Source: an uncultured Pelagibacteraceae bacterium (GTDB lineage: Bacteria > Pseudomonadota > Alphaproteobacteria > Pelagibacterales > Pelagibacteraceae). From it: a stretch of DNA of 64,000 nucleotides. Below, one piece after another: positions 19,842 through 29,793 of the stretch. Position 1 is the stretch's first letter, and every line of letters starts with the position of its first letter. The translations under genes were made by a program, and so were the position numbers. The DNA lies in NCBI GenBank assembly GCA_902523495.1, contig CABYZU010000001.1, positions 61,101-125,100 of the forward strand. The letters are read 5' to 3'. The notes beneath the pieces were generated by a model, which saw only the letters and a program-made list of their open reading frames with translations, was not told where the DNA came from and ran no database searches.

Positions 19842-20816
19842 TTATTTTGCTAAAGATGATACTTTTTTAACTAAAGCACCACCAGTAGGAACTTCTGATC
19901 CAAATTGATCATAGATCCCTTTACTAGCCGCAATAAAAGCACCTTTGTCCGCCTCATTAACTTGAACACCAGCGTCTTTAATTACTTTTAATAAAGATTT
20001 TTCAAGTTTTGCAGCTTCTTTGTACACAAATTTTTGTGTATCTTTAGCAGCTTTTTCTAAAATATCTTGAACATCTGCAGGAAGTTTATTCCAGTGATCC
20101 TTATGAACAGTTACATAAGCAGGAGTATAAACGTGGCCTGTAATTGATAAATATTTTTGAACTTCTTGAAATTTAGCACTAGCTATTTGTGCATATGGGT
20201 TTTCTTGTCCATCCATAGTACCTGTTTTTAAAGCAGTAAATACTTCAGAAAAAGACATAGGAGTTGGGTTTGCACCATATGATTGGAACATTTTAACTCT
20301 CCATTTTGATTTAGGAGTTCTTAATTTAATTCCTTTTAAATCACCTGGGGTGTTAATTGGTCTGGTATTATTTGTTATATGTCTAAAACCATTTTCCCAT
20401 ACAGCGATAACTTTATATCCTGTTTTATCTTCAAGATTTTTGAACATTCCTGGTAAAACATTTTTTTCAACTTTAGCCATGTGCTTTCTGTCTTTAATAA
20501 TAAAAGGCATATCAAAAACACCAAACTCATCATGGATTGAAGCCATTACTGATGAAGGTAACCACATATTAACCGTACCTAATTTTAGTTTTTGCATTCC
20601 TTGTTTATCTTTTCCAAGTTGCGATGAACCAAAAATAGTTACTTTACCTTTATTTCCTAATCTTTTATTTGCAAGTTTAGCAAATTCGTCAACAGAAGCA
20701 GAAAATAAAGACCCAGGTTTACCTACGTGTCCAAATTTTACTTCTACTGAATTTGCAGCAAAACTTAAAAATAAAGATGAGAACAATACAACGATTATTT
20801 TACTTAATTTATTCAT
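19842..20816 (-). CDS. dctP: TRAP transporter periplasmic substrate-binding protein (DctP type)
   Basis: 324 residues. A signal peptide covers about residues 1-22 (MNKLSKIIVVLFSSLFLSFA, then ANS), and the mature protein begins near VEVKFGHVG. The family core is present: GLRT-type ligand arginine in GIKLRTPKSK, plus FSEVFTALKTGTMDGQENPYAQI. The protein captures an organic anion, commonly a carboxylate, and hands it to DctQM. It is the first gene of the operon that ends in the hydratase-like protein and the CoA-transferase, so the ligand is probably an acid degraded as a CoA ester. A GGGAAG Shine-Dalgarno lies upstream of the ATG. Confidence 0.93.
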   Translation of the reverse strand: MNKLSKIIVVLFSSLFLSFAANSVEVKFGHVGKPGSLFSASVDEFAKLANKRLGNKGKVTIFGSSQLGKDKQGMQKLKLGTVNMWLPSSVMASIHDEFGVFDMPFIIKDRKHMAKVEKNVLPGMFKNLEDKTGYKVIAVWENGFRHITNNTRPINTPGDLKGIKLRTPKSKWRVKMFQSYGANPTPMSFSEVFTALKTGTMDGQENPYAQIASAKFQEVQKYLSITGHVYTPAYVTVHKDHWNKLPADVQDILEKAAKDTQKFVYKEAAKLEKSLLKVIKDAGVQVNEADKGAFIAASKGIYDQFGSEVPTGGALVKKVSSLAK

Positions 20817-20937
20817 ATTACTTCCCTATAGTTATTATTTATTTAAAATAGGTTACCTAAAATATGAATATAGTTCTAGTGAATAAATTAGCTTAGATAA
20901 AAACGATAATTGAGGAAAAATTAGAGGAAATCTATGC

Positions 20938-23316
20938 TTATTGAATACTAGCTTGTGATTTGTCATCTTTTTTAGATAAATCAACCTCAACCCACTCTGT
21001 CTTTTTTAACTCTTTAGTTAAAGCGATTTTTAAAACTTCATCAGCAAATTCGACCGGAGTAATTTTAATAGCGTCTATGATCTTTTTAGGTATATCAACA
21101 AGATCCTTTTCATTCTCCTTTGGTATTAATACTTCTTTTATACCAGCTCTGTGAGCAGCCAATAATTTTTCCTTTAAACCACCAATTTGTAATACTTGAC
21201 CAGTCAAAGTGACCTCACCAGTCATTGCTACATCTTTTCTTACAGGAATATTTGTTATTGATGAGACTATTGAAGTCACCATACCTATTCCAGCTGATGG
21301 ACCATCTTTTGGTGTTGCTCCTTCAGGAACATGAATATGAAAATCTTTTTTTTCAAATAATGGAGGAATAATTCCATATTCTAAGCATTTTGATCTTACA
21401 AAAGATTTTGCAGCCTTAACTGACTCCTGCATAACATCTCCAAGTTTACCAGTAATTTGCATACGACCTTTACCAGGCATGGTAACTGTCTCTATTTTTA
21501 AGATCTCTCCACCATACTCTGTCCATGCTAAACCTGTAACTACACCTACTCTACTTTCGTTTTCTAATTCGCTTGATTTAAATTTAGGGACACCTAAAAA
21601 ATCTGGTAAATTTTTTGTATCAATATCTATTTCTTTTTTCTCCCCTGATACCACCTTTTTAACTACTTTTCTTGCAATCTTAGAAATTTCTCTTTCAAGA
21701 TTTCTTACGCCAGACTCTCTAGTATAACTTCTTATTACTTCCTTAATAATATCATCACTTAAATTCATCTCTTTATCTTTTACACCGTTGTCTTTGATCT
21801 GTTTTGGAAGAAGGTACTTATTAGCAATATTAATTTTTTCATCCTCAGTATAACCCGCCAACCTTATGACTTCCATTCTGTCTAATAATGGAGGCAAAAT
21901 GTTAAGAGTATTTGCTGTTGTCACAAACATTACATCGGATAAATCATAATCAACTTCAAGATAATGATCATTAAATGTAGTATTCTGCTCTGGATCTAAG
22001 GCTTCTAACAAAGCTGATGAAGGGTCACCTCTATAATCATTTCCAACTTTATCGATTTCATCTAACAGAATAAGTGGATTTTTTGTTCCTGCTTTTTTCA
22101 TCATTTGAATAATTTTACCTGGTAGTGAACCAATGTAAGTTCTTCTGTGACCTCTTATTTCTGCTTCATCTCTCATGCCACCCACCGACATTCTCACAAA
22201 TTCTCTGTTTGTTGCTTTAGCAATTGATTTACCCAAAGATGTTTTTCCTACACCTGGGGGACCAACTAAACAAAGAATTGGGCCTTTAATTTTTTCCATT
22301 CTTTTTTGCACTGCTAAAAATTCAATAATTCTCTCTTTGACTTTTTCTAAACCGAAATGATCTTTATCAAGAACTTCTAATGCTTTTTTTAAATCTATTG
22401 CTACGTCACTTTTTTTATGCCATGGAAGGTCTATCATCCAGTCTAAATAATTTCTTACCACAGTTGCTTCCGCTGACATAGGACTCATATTTTTTAATTT
22501 TTTTAATTCCTGAAGACACTTTTTCTCAACATCTTTTGGCATTTTGGATTTAAGAATTGATTTATTTAAGCTTGTATTTTCATCTTTACCATCTTCAATT
22601 TCACCTAATTCTTTTTGTATCGCTTTTAACTGTTCATTTAAATAATACTCTCTTTGAGTTTTTTCCATTTGAGTTTTAACTCTTCCTCTAATTCTTTTTT
22701 CAACTCCAATAATACTTGTCTCATTTTCCATTATTTTAATAATCGCATTTAATCTTTTTTTGACATCAATAGTTTCAAAAATTTGTTGCTTTTCAGAAAT
22801 CGTTGCAGATATGTGTGAAGCAATATTATCTGCTATTTGTGAAGGATCCTTTAATTGTTTTATTGTGCTTAGTGTTTCACCAGAAACTTTTTTGTTTATA
22901 GTAGATAATTTCTCCATACGTCTTACTGCAGTTACAGCAAGAGGATAAAGATCTTCATTATCATCTATAATGTCATTGTAGGGCGTATAATCACAACTTA
23001 TAAATTTTTCATTATCTTTAAAGTCAACTATTTTTACTCTTCTAACTCCTTCTACTAATACCTTTACCGTTCCGTCTGGTAATTTCAAAAGTTGCAGAAT
23101 GCTACCCTCACATCCATACATAAATATGTCAGTTTTTTTTGGGTCGTCAATCTCAGAATTTTTTTGGGTAACCAAAATAATTTTTTTTTCTTTTTTCATT
23201 ATTTCATTTAATGCTGAAATCGATTTATCTCTTCCTACAAATAAAGGAATCACCATACTTGGAAACACTACAATATCTCTTAATGGTAATAATGGTAATG
23301 AGCTTTTTACGTCCAT
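20938..23316 (-). CDS. lon: ATP-dependent protease Lon
   Basis: 792 residues, near the usual ~800. The N-terminal LonN domain (about 1-200) is followed by an AAA+ domain with Walker [10 protein letters not shown] and Walker [10 protein letters not shown]. The C-terminal protease domain has the Ser-Lys dyad S674 ([10 protein letters not shown]) and K717 (GGLKEK), exactly 43 residues apart as in E. coli. Lon degrades misfolded and regulatory proteins in the cytoplasm. It is the last of tig-clpP-clpX-lon, the conserved proteobacterial order. Confidence 0.98.
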   Translation of the reverse strand: MDVKSSLPLLPLRDIVVFPSMVIPLFVGRDKSISALNEIMKKEKKIILVTQKNSEIDDPKKTDIFMYGCEGSILQLLKLPDGTVKVLVEGVRRVKIVDFKDNEKFISCDYTPYNDIIDDNEDLYPLAVTAVRRMEKLSTINKKVSGETLSTIKQLKDPSQIADNIASHISATISEKQQIFETIDVKKRLNAIIKIMENETSIIGVEKRIRGRVKTQMEKTQREYYLNEQLKAIQKELGEIEDGKDENTSLNKSILKSKMPKDVEKKCLQELKKLKNMSPMSAEATVVRNYLDWMIDLPWHKKSDVAIDLKKALEVLDKDHFGLEKVKERIIEFLAVQKRMEKIKGPILCLVGPPGVGKTSLGKSIAKATNREFVRMSVGGMRDEAEIRGHRRTYIGSLPGKIIQMMKKAGTKNPLILLDEIDKVGNDYRGDPSSALLEALDPEQNTTFNDHYLEVDYDLSDVMFVTTANTLNILPPLLDRMEVIRLAGYTEDEKINIANKYLLPKQIKDNGVKDKEMNLSDDIIKEVIRSYTRESGVRNLEREISKIARKVVKKVVSGEKKEIDIDTKNLPDFLGVPKFKSSELENESRVGVVTGLAWTEYGGEILKIETVTMPGKGRMQITGKLGDVMQESVKAAKSFVRSKCLEYGIIPPLFEKKDFHIHVPEGATPKDGPSAGIGMVTSIVSSITNIPVRKDVAMTGEVTLTGQVLQIGGLKEKLLAAHRAGIKEVLIPKENEKDLVDIPKKIIDAIKITPVEFADEVLKIALTKELKKTEWVEVDLSKKDDKSQASIQ

Positions 23317-23376
23317 AAGAAGAATATGGATATTAAATTTGTTTTTGCAATACCTTTTTATAAGTTATTATGGTTA

Positions 23377-24645
23377 TTAAGCCGCTGTTGTTTTGGAAGT
23401 TTTTGACTTATTGTCTTTTTTTGAATGGACTAATATAGGTTGAGATTGACCTTTTGCAGCAGACGCATCAACAATTACTTCTTCAATATTTTCTTGACTA
23501 GGTAAGTCATACATCGTTTTTAAAAGTATATTTTCTAATATTGACCTTAGTCCTCTTGCTCCAGTTTTTTTATTAATTGCCTTAATTGCAATCTCTTTAA
23601 GCGCATTATCTTTGAATACCAGTTTTGCACCTTCTAACTTAAATAATTCTTGATATTGTTTTGTTAAAGAATTTTTTGGCTCTTCTAGAATTTTGACTAA
23701 AGATTTTTCATCTAAATCATCTAAGGTTGCAATCATAGGTAATCTTCCAACAAACTCAGGTATTAATCCGTACTTTAATAAGTCCTCTGGCTCTAAGTTT
23801 TTCATCCATTCACCAATTTTTTTATCTTGAATATTTTTAACATCTGCTCCAAAACCAATTGAAGTGCCTTTGTCTCTTTGAGAGATAATTTTATCCAATC
23901 CAGCAAATGCACCACCGCAAATAAATAAAATGTTTGTGGTGTCAACTTGTAAAAATTCCTGTTGTGGATGTTTTCGACCACCTTGTGGAGGAACGCTAGC
24001 AATAGTACCTTCCATTATTTTTAACAAAGCTTGTTGAACTCCCTCACCAGATACATCTCTGGTAATTGATGGATTTTCAGATTTTCTACTAATTTTGTCA
24101 ACCTCATCAATGTATACAATTCCTCTTTGAGCTTTTTCTACATTATAATCTGCAGCTTGAAGTAACTTTAAAATAATATTTTCTACATCTTCACCAACAT
24201 ACCCTGCTTCAGTTAAAGTTGTTGCATCTGCCATTGTGAATGGAACATCTAAAATTCTCGCAAGAGTTTGTGCTAACAAAGTTTTTCCACAGCCTGTTGG
24301 ACCAACTAAAAGGATATTAGATTTTGCAAGCTCAACATTTTTATTTGTTTTGTTTTCATAATTTAATCTTTTATAATGATTGTGTACCGCTACAGATAAA
24401 ACTTTTTTTGCGTGAGACTGTCCAATTACATAATCATCTAATACTGAACAAATTTCTTTTGGCGAAGGTAATCCATCTTGGTGTTTAACAAATGTTTCCT
24501 TACTTTCTTCTTTAATAATATCCATACACAATTCAACACACTCATCACATATAAATACAGTTGGGCCTGCTATGAGTTTACGAACTTCGTGTTGACTTTT
24601 GCCACAGAAAGAACAGTAAAGAATATTTTTGTTATTTGTGTTCAT
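23377..24645 (-). CDS. clpX: ATP-dependent Clp protease ATP-binding subunit ClpX
   Basis: 422 residues. The N-terminal zinc-binding domain has C11, C14, C33 and C36. The AAA+ module contains Walker A GPTGCGKT around residues 115-122, the pore loop [12 protein letters not shown], Walker [11 protein letters not shown] and sensor segment [10 protein letters not shown]. ClpX unfolds tagged proteins and feeds them into ClpP, encoded 88 bases upstream. The short Lys/Ala-rich C-terminal tail is less conserved. Confidence 0.98.
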   Translation of the reverse strand: MNTNNKNILYCSFCGKSQHEVRKLIAGPTVFICDECVELCMDIIKEESKETFVKHQDGLPSPKEICSVLDDYVIGQSHAKKVLSVAVHNHYKRLNYENKTNKNVELAKSNILLVGPTGCGKTLLAQTLARILDVPFTMADATTLTEAGYVGEDVENIILKLLQAADYNVEKAQRGIVYIDEVDKISRKSENPSITRDVSGEGVQQALLKIMEGTIASVPPQGGRKHPQQEFLQVDTTNILFICGGAFAGLDKIISQRDKGTSIGFGADVKNIQDKKIGEWMKNLEPEDLLKYGLIPEFVGRLPMIATLDDLDEKSLVKILEEPKNSLTKQYQELFKLEGAKLVFKDNALKEIAIKAINKKTGARGLRSILENILLKTMYDLPSQENIEEVIVDASAAKGQSQPILVHSKKDNKSKTSKTTAA

Positions 24646-24733
24646 AAAATTATAAACGAATCAATTTTATTACTTTAATATAATTGACTTATAAGAATCA
24701 AGTTTTTGATAGACATAAGCTATATGTGGTACT

Positions 24734-25345
24734 TTAAGATCTTTTTTCTACTACAGAGTCTATTAAACCAAAAGATTTGGCTGTATCTGCAGTCATAAAA
24801 TTATCTCTCTCTAATGCAGATTTAATTTCATCCACAGATTTACCAGTATGTTTTGAGTAAATTTCGTTTAATCTTTTTTTTAAGGATAATACCTCGTTGG
24901 CATGAATTTCTATATCAGTTGCTTGCCCTTGAAAACCTGCAGATGGTTGGTGAACCATGATTCTTGAATTTGGAAGTGAGAATCTCTTTCCTTTAGTACC
25001 TGCCGATAATAAAAAAGAACCCATAGAAGCTGCTTGACCGATACATAAAGTTGAAATATCTGGCTTGACATATTGCATGGTATCATAAATTCCTAATCCA
25101 GCAGTCACAAGTCCGCCTGGACTGTTAATATAAAAAAAAATTTCTTTTTTTGGATCCTCAGCCTCTAAAAATAAAAGTTGAGCAGTAACTAATGAGGCAA
25201 CATTGTCGTTTATTTGACCAGTTAAAAAGATTATTCTTTCCTTCAACAATCTTGAATAAATATCGTAAGCTCTTTCACCTTTATTTGATTGCTCAACAAC
25301 CATAGGTATTAAACTGCTCATATTTTCTGACAATTTATTATTCAT
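24734..25345 (-). CDS. clpP: ATP-dependent Clp protease proteolytic subunit
   Basis: 203 residues. The catalytic triad is S107 (GQAASMGSF), H132 (MVHQPSAGF) and D181 (ERDNFM), each exactly four positions before its E. coli precursor counterpart. ClpP assembles into a double heptamer that degrades substrates delivered by ClpX. It lies 33 bases after tig. Confidence 0.98.
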   Translation of the reverse strand: MNNKLSENMSSLIPMVVEQSNKGERAYDIYSRLLKERIIFLTGQINDNVASLVTAQLLFLEAEDPKKEIFFYINSPGGLVTAGLGIYDTMQYVKPDISTLCIGQAASMGSFLLSAGTKGKRFSLPNSRIMVHQPSAGFQGQATDIEIHANEVLSLKKRLNEIYSKHTGKSVDEIKSALERDNFMTADTAKSFGLIDSVVEKRS

Positions 25346-25378
25346 AAGATTGATTCGTATTACTTATACAACTTGAGA

Positions 25379-26803
25379 TTACTTTTTGCTAACTTTTTTT
25401 GTTTTTTTTGAAATAGTTTTAGATTTTGCGCTAGTTTTTTTTACCTCTTTTTTTTTAGTTTCAACTTTTTTCTTTGAATATTTTTTTATTTCGTTTTCTA
25501 GATTTAAATCTTGATTTTGAGATTGTTTTAATATTTTTTCAGCTTCATCTTTTGAAACCTCTTTTTTATTTGATTTAGCTTTTTGTTTAACAAGGTTTAG
25601 AATTTTTTCTTCATATACCGTCCCCCTCAAGCTTGCAAGTGCCGATTGATTCTTTTGATAAAAATCCATTACCATTTTTTCTTGGCCTGGCATCATTCTG
25701 ATTTGTTTTTGCACCTCAGCTTGCAACTCTTGTTCGGTTACTTTTATTTGATTTTTTTCTCCAAATTCATTTAATATCAAACCAACCTTTATTCTTTTTT
25801 TAGCTATTTCTTCAAAATTATTTTTACTATTTTTTTTATCTTCTTCTGTCATTCCTTGAGAAAGAGCCTTTATCTCCTCATCCAATAAGTTTTGTGGTAT
25901 TTCATCAACTTTAAATTTTTCTAATTCTTTTAGAATTTGATTTTTTGATAATCTATCTAAAGAATTTTTATATTCATCATTAATCTGTTTTGAAATAAGA
26001 GTTTTTAAATCTTTTAAGTCCTTCGCACCTAAGTTTTTTGCAAACTCATCATCAATTCTTACTTCTTCTGAAATTTTGACTGACAAAATTTTACAATTAA
26101 ACTTTGCTTTTTTATTAATTAATTCTTTTTCAGGAAAATTCTCTGGTAACATAGCCTCAACAATTTTGTGATCATCTTTTTTAACTCCTATTAATTGTTT
26201 ATCAAAACCTTTTAAAAATAGATCTTTGCCTAATGTTAATTGAGTATTCTTTCCTTCTCCCCCTTTAAAAGTTTTTTCATCAACAGTTGCTGTATAATCA
26301 AATGATACTAAGTCACCCTCTTTTGATTTTGTTTCAGGTGGAGCGTCTTTGAAACTTGGTGTATTTTTGGCTATTTCTTTAATTCTTTTTTCAGTTTCAC
26401 TCTCATCAATTTTAACAATATACTCATCGAATTTGATATTTTCTATAGATTTCAACTCAACTTTAGGAAACTCTGTAACAGATATAATATATTCTAAATC
26501 TTTATCTTCACCATAGGTTTTAAGATCTAACTTTGGTTGTCCTGCTGGTTTAATTTTATTTTCCTCTAAAGCTTTAGTAGTGGTGTCTTTTAAAACTTTA
26601 TCTAAAACCTCACTAAATACTGCTTTACCAAATTGTCTTTTTAGAATTTCTATTGGAACTTTTCCTGGTCTAAAACCTTTTAAATTCACAGTGCCTTTTA
26701 TTTCCTCATATTTTTCATCCATATAAGAGTTCATTGTCTTTTTATCGATGAAAACTTTAATGTCCTTATTTAAACCCTTTTTATTTTCTACAGTAACTTT
26801 CAT
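25379..26803 (-). CDS. tig: Trigger factor (ribosome-associated chaperone, peptidyl-prolyl isomerase)
   Basis: 474 residues. The N-terminal ribosome-binding domain contains the GFRPGKVP signature near residue 45. The FKBP-type isomerase domain runs from about 155 to 245, and a helical C-terminal chaperone domain follows. Beyond the usual end there is an extension of about 50 residues that is extremely lysine-rich (repeats of KK, KKK with Ser/Thr), which most trigger factors of ~430 residues lack. Tig binds nascent chains at the exit tunnel. It leads the tig-clpP-clpX-lon cluster and sits just after tRNA-Leu. Confidence 0.96.
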   Translation of the reverse strand: MKVTVENKKGLNKDIKVFIDKKTMNSYMDEKYEEIKGTVNLKGFRPGKVPIEILKRQFGKAVFSEVLDKVLKDTTTKALEENKIKPAGQPKLDLKTYGEDKDLEYIISVTEFPKVELKSIENIKFDEYIVKIDESETEKRIKEIAKNTPSFKDAPPETKSKEGDLVSFDYTATVDEKTFKGGEGKNTQLTLGKDLFLKGFDKQLIGVKKDDHKIVEAMLPENFPEKELINKKAKFNCKILSVKISEEVRIDDEFAKNLGAKDLKDLKTLISKQINDEYKNSLDRLSKNQILKELEKFKVDEIPQNLLDEEIKALSQGMTEEDKKNSKNNFEEIAKKRIKVGLILNEFGEKNQIKVTEQELQAEVQKQIRMMPGQEKMVMDFYQKNQSALASLRGTVYEEKILNLVKQKAKSNKKEVSKDEAEKILKQSQNQDLNLENEIKKYSKKKVETKKKEVKKTSAKSKTISKKTKKVSKK

Positions 26804-26813
26804 AATATATTGT

Positions 26814-26898
26814 TGGTAGGGCGAAAAGGAATCGAACCTTCACCTCTTACGAGACCAGTTCCTAAGACTGGCGCGTCTACCAATTCCGCCATCGCCCC
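26814..26898 (-). tRNA. tRNA-Leu (TAG)
   Basis: 85 bases on the minus strand with a long (class II) variable arm (CTCGTAAGAG), as expected for leucine. The anticodon stem-loop CCAGT-CTTAGGA-ACTGG reads TAG. The acceptor stem GGGGCGA pairs with TCGCCCT (first pair G-T), the T-arm has GGTTCGATTCC, and the 3' CCA is encoded. It ends 11 bases before the tig start codon, so it may be co-transcribed with tig. Confidence 0.94.
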
Positions 26899-26986
26899 AC
26901 AATTCATGAGATTATATATATGATTGAAACTATTTGTCCAACGACAATTATTGTAAATTATATTATTTATACTCTATAATAATATT

Positions 26987-27238
26987 ATGATTGTTTCTCC
27001 TTGTATAAGTATTTGTAAAACTGATCCAAAAACTGGATATTGCTATGGTTGTGGAAGAAATAATCAGGAAAAAAAAACCTGGAAAGCTGAAGATACAACT
27101 GATGAGTGGAAAAAAGAAAATCTTGAAATTATTCAAAAGAGATTAACTGGTTGGCAATTAGAAAGTTTTAAAGAGTCCTATACTTATAAAATTGAAAATG
27201 GTATCTCTCTTTTTAAAAAGAAATTATTAGATGAGTAA
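26987..27238 (+). CDS. DUF1289 family small cysteine protein
   Basis: 83 residues. The N-terminus SPCISICKTDPKTGYCYGCG places C6, C10, C18 and C21 in the pattern of DUF1289 proteins, which are proposed to bind iron-sulfur or zinc but have no firm function. The C-terminal part is charged and helical (KRLTGWQLESF). Its stop overlaps the ATG of the next small gene by 8 bases, so the two are coupled. Confidence 0.8.
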   Translation: MIVSPCISICKTDPKTGYCYGCGRNNQEKKTWKAEDTTDEWKKENLEIIQKRLTGWQLESFKESYTYKIENGISLFKKKLLDE

Positions 27239-27404
27239 AACTACAATTGTAATTATTGTATATGTTCTTGGTCTCGTTTTTGGGGCTCTTTTTCTTGATT
27301 TATGGAGTGCTGACACCAATATTATTAAAGGACTAGTAGGGCTCGGTTGGACAGCTCTACTTTTAATTGGTTTATTTTTCGCAGAAAAAAATGAGAGAAA
27401 TTAG
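27231..27404 (+). CDS. Small two-helix membrane protein (57 residues), unknown
   Basis: ATG at 27231 inside the end of the DUF1289 gene, stop at 27402-27404. Two hydrophobic stretches (about 5-24 and 35-51) are separated by a polar turn (SADTNIIKG), so it is a probable inner-membrane hairpin protein. The tail is AEKNERN. The overlap with genes on both sides argues for translation. I do not recognise the family. Confidence 0.6.
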   Translation: MSKTTIVIIVYVLGLVFGALFLDLWSADTNIIKGLVGLGWTALLLIGLFFAEKNERN

Positions 27405-27813
27405 TTTTTTAATTTCTCTTTTATTAATAATTCTACCCTTCCAACACCTTAGATCAGAAATAATCATAATGAGTAAATGTGATGATAAACAAGATGAATT
27501 TTTAAAGAATGAATACATTTTAAATCTAGACGAATTAATCATGACACGAAATTACATATATAAGGAAAAAACATATCAAAAATATAGACTAACTGATCTA
27601 AGCGTAAAGAAGTCAAATACTTATGTTAGAAACATATATCAAGAAAATGGAAAAATATTTACCCATAAACATGGTTATCCTCAGTTCTATACTCAAATTT
27701 TATTTGAAATAGGAAAACCTGAAATTTTTATTAAAACAGTTTTAAATGAAGAAGAGGGTATATCGAAAATTTCAAATTGTAAAAAAATAGAAAAATTTAA
27801 AAAAGAAAGTTAA
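27391..27813 (+). CDS. Secreted or periplasmic protein of unknown function
   Basis: 140 residues from the ATG at 27391; a longer frame from a TTG at 27367 is less likely because the ATG start gives a clean signal peptide (about 1-22, MREISFLISLLLIILPFQHL). The mature part is polar and basic with two cysteines (MSKCDDK and ISNCKK) that could form a disulfide in the periplasm. The start overlaps the previous small gene by 14 bases. No known domain was recognised. Confidence 0.65.
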   Translation: MREISFLISLLLIILPFQHLRSEIIIMSKCDDKQDEFLKNEYILNLDELIMTRNYIYKEKTYQKYRLTDLSVKKSNTYVRNIYQENGKIFTHKHGYPQFYTQILFEIGKPEIFIKTVLNEEEGISKISNCKKIEKFKKES

Positions 27814-27935
27814 TCTTTTTTCTTTTTGTTAATGAGTTTTTTTTTATTTTTAGAAAATCTATTATTTGTAATATTACTTTTGTGCTTAGCATAGGCTTGT
27901 TTTTGTGCTTGTTTCATTGCTTTTTTTGAAGACAT
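27810..27935 (-). CDS. Possible 41-residue lysine-rich protein
   Basis: Minus-strand frame with ATG at 27935 and TAA at 27810-27812, filling the gap between two genes and ending against the stop of the convergent gene. The product is 40% lysine, without hydrophobic segments (starts MSSKKAMKQAQKQAYAKHKS), suggesting nucleic-acid or ribosome contact if it is made. It lies 6 bases upstream of, and on the other side from, the phosphatase gene end. Such AT-rich DNA readily gives Lys-rich frames, so confidence is limited. Confidence 0.4.
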   Translation of the reverse strand: MSSKKAMKQAQKQAYAKHKSNITNNRFSKNKKKLINKKKKD

Positions 27936-27941
27936 AATATT

Positions 27942-28499
27942 TTAAAAATCAATTTCTATACTTCCTATTATATTTAAGTTTTTATCTGAAACAACTATTT
28001 CCCCTGATGAAGGACCATAATTTAAAACTTCGGATATAAATACATAGTGTGTTACTAAGATTAAATTTTTCTTACTCTCTAAATTTTTTATATAGTTATT
28101 AAATGCTTTAATCTGCTTTTCTTTATTTTTTGAAAATTTTAAACTGTAAAAAGAGTTTAAGAAACTATTTGTTGAATAACTTTTAAATGCAATTTTTGCT
28201 GTTTCTTTACATCTGCACCATTCACTAGAGAGCACTTTGCCTATTTCGATCTTATTTTTATTAAAAAATTCACCAATACGTTGAGCTTGTTTTCTTCCAT
28301 CCTCACTCAAATTTCTTTGAGAGGAACAATCGTTTAAATTGAAACCAGCAGGATCACCATTTCCAGGTGCGTATGCATGTCTAATAAATACTAATTTTTC
28401 TCCAACCTCTAATTGATTTATTAAATTTTTGTATAAATCTGCTTTAATTGGTGTTGTTAAAGATATAAAAATTATAATAAAGAATCTTAATAATTTCAT
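27942..28499 (-). CDS. Histidine phosphatase superfamily protein, exported
   Basis: 185 residues with an N-terminal signal peptide (about 1-20). The phosphohistidine motif is RHAYAPGNGDP near residues 40-50 (the usual RHG is RHA here). A supporting Arg is in SSEWCRCKETA, and the second catalytic His is in LILVTHYVFISEVL near 150. The secreted location suggests a periplasmic phosphatase acting on small phosphorylated molecules rather than a glycolytic mutase. Start-to-start spacing with the plus-strand glycosylase gene is only 3 bases, so their promoters overlap. Confidence 0.8.
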   Translation of the reverse strand: MKLLRFFIIIFISLTTPIKADLYKNLINQLEVGEKLVFIRHAYAPGNGDPAGFNLNDCSSQRNLSEDGRKQAQRIGEFFNKNKIEIGKVLSSEWCRCKETAKIAFKSYSTNSFLNSFYSLKFSKNKEKQIKAFNNYIKNLESKKNLILVTHYVFISEVLNYGPSSGEIVVSDKNLNIIGSIEIDF

Positions 28500-28502
28500 A
28501 AT

Positions 28503-29183
28503 ATGGATATTAGATTAAACGAATTAAACAAAACAATAATAAATTGTAAAAAATGTCCAAGGTTAGTTAAATTTGTAAAAAAGGTAAGCACAAATAAAAG
28601 AAAACAAAATATTAATGAAATTTACTGGGGCAAACCTGTACCAGGCTTTGGAGAGATAAATTCAAAAATTGCAATAATTGGACTAGCTCCAGCAGCACAT
28701 GGTGGAACTAGAACAGGAAGAGCTTTTACGGGAGATAAATCCGGTGATTTTTTATTTAGATGTTTGCATGAGGTAGGAATTTCAAATTCACCATTTTCAA
28801 AAAATTTAAATGATAATTTGGAATTAAAATCTACTTACATCACAAATATTCTTAAATGTGTTCCACCTGAAGATAAACCGCTTAGTGATGAAATTTCAAA
28901 TTGTTCTAATTTTTTTGATAAAGAAATATTAAGTTTAAAAAACCTAAAAGTAATTGTAACACTTGGCAAAGTTGCTTTCGATAATTGTATAAAACTTTAT
29001 AAGCAAAAATTTGAAATCAAAAAAAAATTTGTTTTCAAACATGGTAAAACACAAATATTGCCAAACGGTTTGATCATTCTATCAAGTTACCATCCAAGTC
29101 CAAGAAATGTTAATACGAAGTTAATTTCTAATAAAATGATGGTAAATTTATTTAAAAAGGCAAAAAAATTAGCTAAGTTTTAA
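28503..29183 (+). CDS. Uracil-DNA glycosylase, family 5 (UdgB-like)
   Basis: 226 residues. The motif GLAPAAHGGTRTGRAFTGDKSG (60 onward) is the family 5 signature, which lacks the Asp/Asn used by other families for water activation. The second motif is SYHPSPRNVNT near the C-terminus. Four cysteines (C15, C18, C119, C134) fit the 4Fe-4S cluster of this family. It removes uracil, and in known members also hypoxanthine or xanthine, from DNA. It converges with, and overlaps by 11 bases, the YbgC gene. Confidence 0.9.
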   Translation: MDIRLNELNKTIINCKKCPRLVKFVKKVSTNKRKQNINEIYWGKPVPGFGEINSKIAIIGLAPAAHGGTRTGRAFTGDKSGDFLFRCLHEVGISNSPFSKNLNDNLELKSTYITNILKCVPPEDKPLSDEISNCSNFFDKEILSLKNLKVIVTLGKVAFDNCIKLYKQKFEIKKKFVFKHGKTQILPNGLIILSSYHPSPRNVNTKLISNKMMVNLFKKAKKLAKF

Positions 29184-29595
29184 TAGTATCGCAAAAATAC
29201 GGTTTAAATTTTGAATAAATTTCATCAGGTATTTTTACTGGTTTACCTAATTCATTAACAAAAACTAAATGAACTTGTGCTTCAACTATAATGTCATCAC
29301 CTTTAGTTATTATTTGATTCATAAAAAAAGAAGTTTTGGTGGTAGATTTAACAAAAGATCTTATGGTTAGTTCATCTTCAAGACTGGCAGATTTCTTATA
29401 TTCAATATTGCAAGCTTTTACTATGATTAATGAACCAAAATCATTTTTCACTTTTTGGATACTGTACCCAATTAAATGCAGAGCTTCTGTTCTTGCTCTC
29501 TCTAAAAACTTTAAATAATTAGCATAATATACCACACCCCCAGCATCAGTATCCTCATAATAAACTTTTAAAGTGTGAAAAAAATTTTTATGCAT
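29173..29595 (-). CDS. ybgC: YbgC family acyl-CoA thioesterase
   Basis: 140 residues, single hotdog domain. The active-site segment VYYEDTDAGGVVYYANYLKFLERARTEAL is near-identical in pattern to E. coli YbgC, with D17 matching the catalytic D18. The enzyme hydrolyses acyl-CoA and in many proteobacteria belongs to the tol-pal locus, but no tol gene is nearby here. Confidence 0.92.
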   Translation of the reverse strand: MHKNFFHTLKVYYEDTDAGGVVYYANYLKFLERARTEALHLIGYSIQKVKNDFGSLIIVKACNIEYKKSASLEDELTIRSFVKSTTKTSFFMNQIITKGDDIIVEAQVHLVFVNELGKPVKIPDEIYSKFKPYFCDTIKT

Positions 29596-29652
29596 AATAT
29601 GATTATACCAAAAAAGTGAATTATTTAATAGAAACTAAGGTATAAGTATTTA

Positions 29653-29793
29653 ATGAATATATTCGTAATTTGGTTAGTGATGATTACCGCGTGGAACTTT
29701 GGTTATCCGCAAGCTAGTCCTTTAGAAGATGTTATTGTAGCTGTTATTCTATCTTTATTTAATATTTATTTAAAAAAATATCTTAAATTCTAA
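29653..29793 (+). CDS. Small membrane protein (46 residues), unknown
   Basis: ATG at 29653, stop at 29791-29793, directly abutting the stop of the convergent DUF3047 gene. Two short hydrophobic stretches (about 1-14 and 27-40) flank the polar segment NFGYPQASPLEDV. The YPQASP...EDVIVAVILSLFNIYLKKYL pattern looks like a real protein rather than random AT-rich coding. No family recognised. Confidence 0.5.
   Translation: MNIFVIWLVMITAWNFGYPQASPLEDVIVAVILSLFNIYLKKYLKF

Noticed and set aside
20350..20886. 178-codon open frame on the plus strand
   Set aside because: Antisense to dctP and its leader; the translation has no family pattern and is a shadow of the signal-peptide gene.
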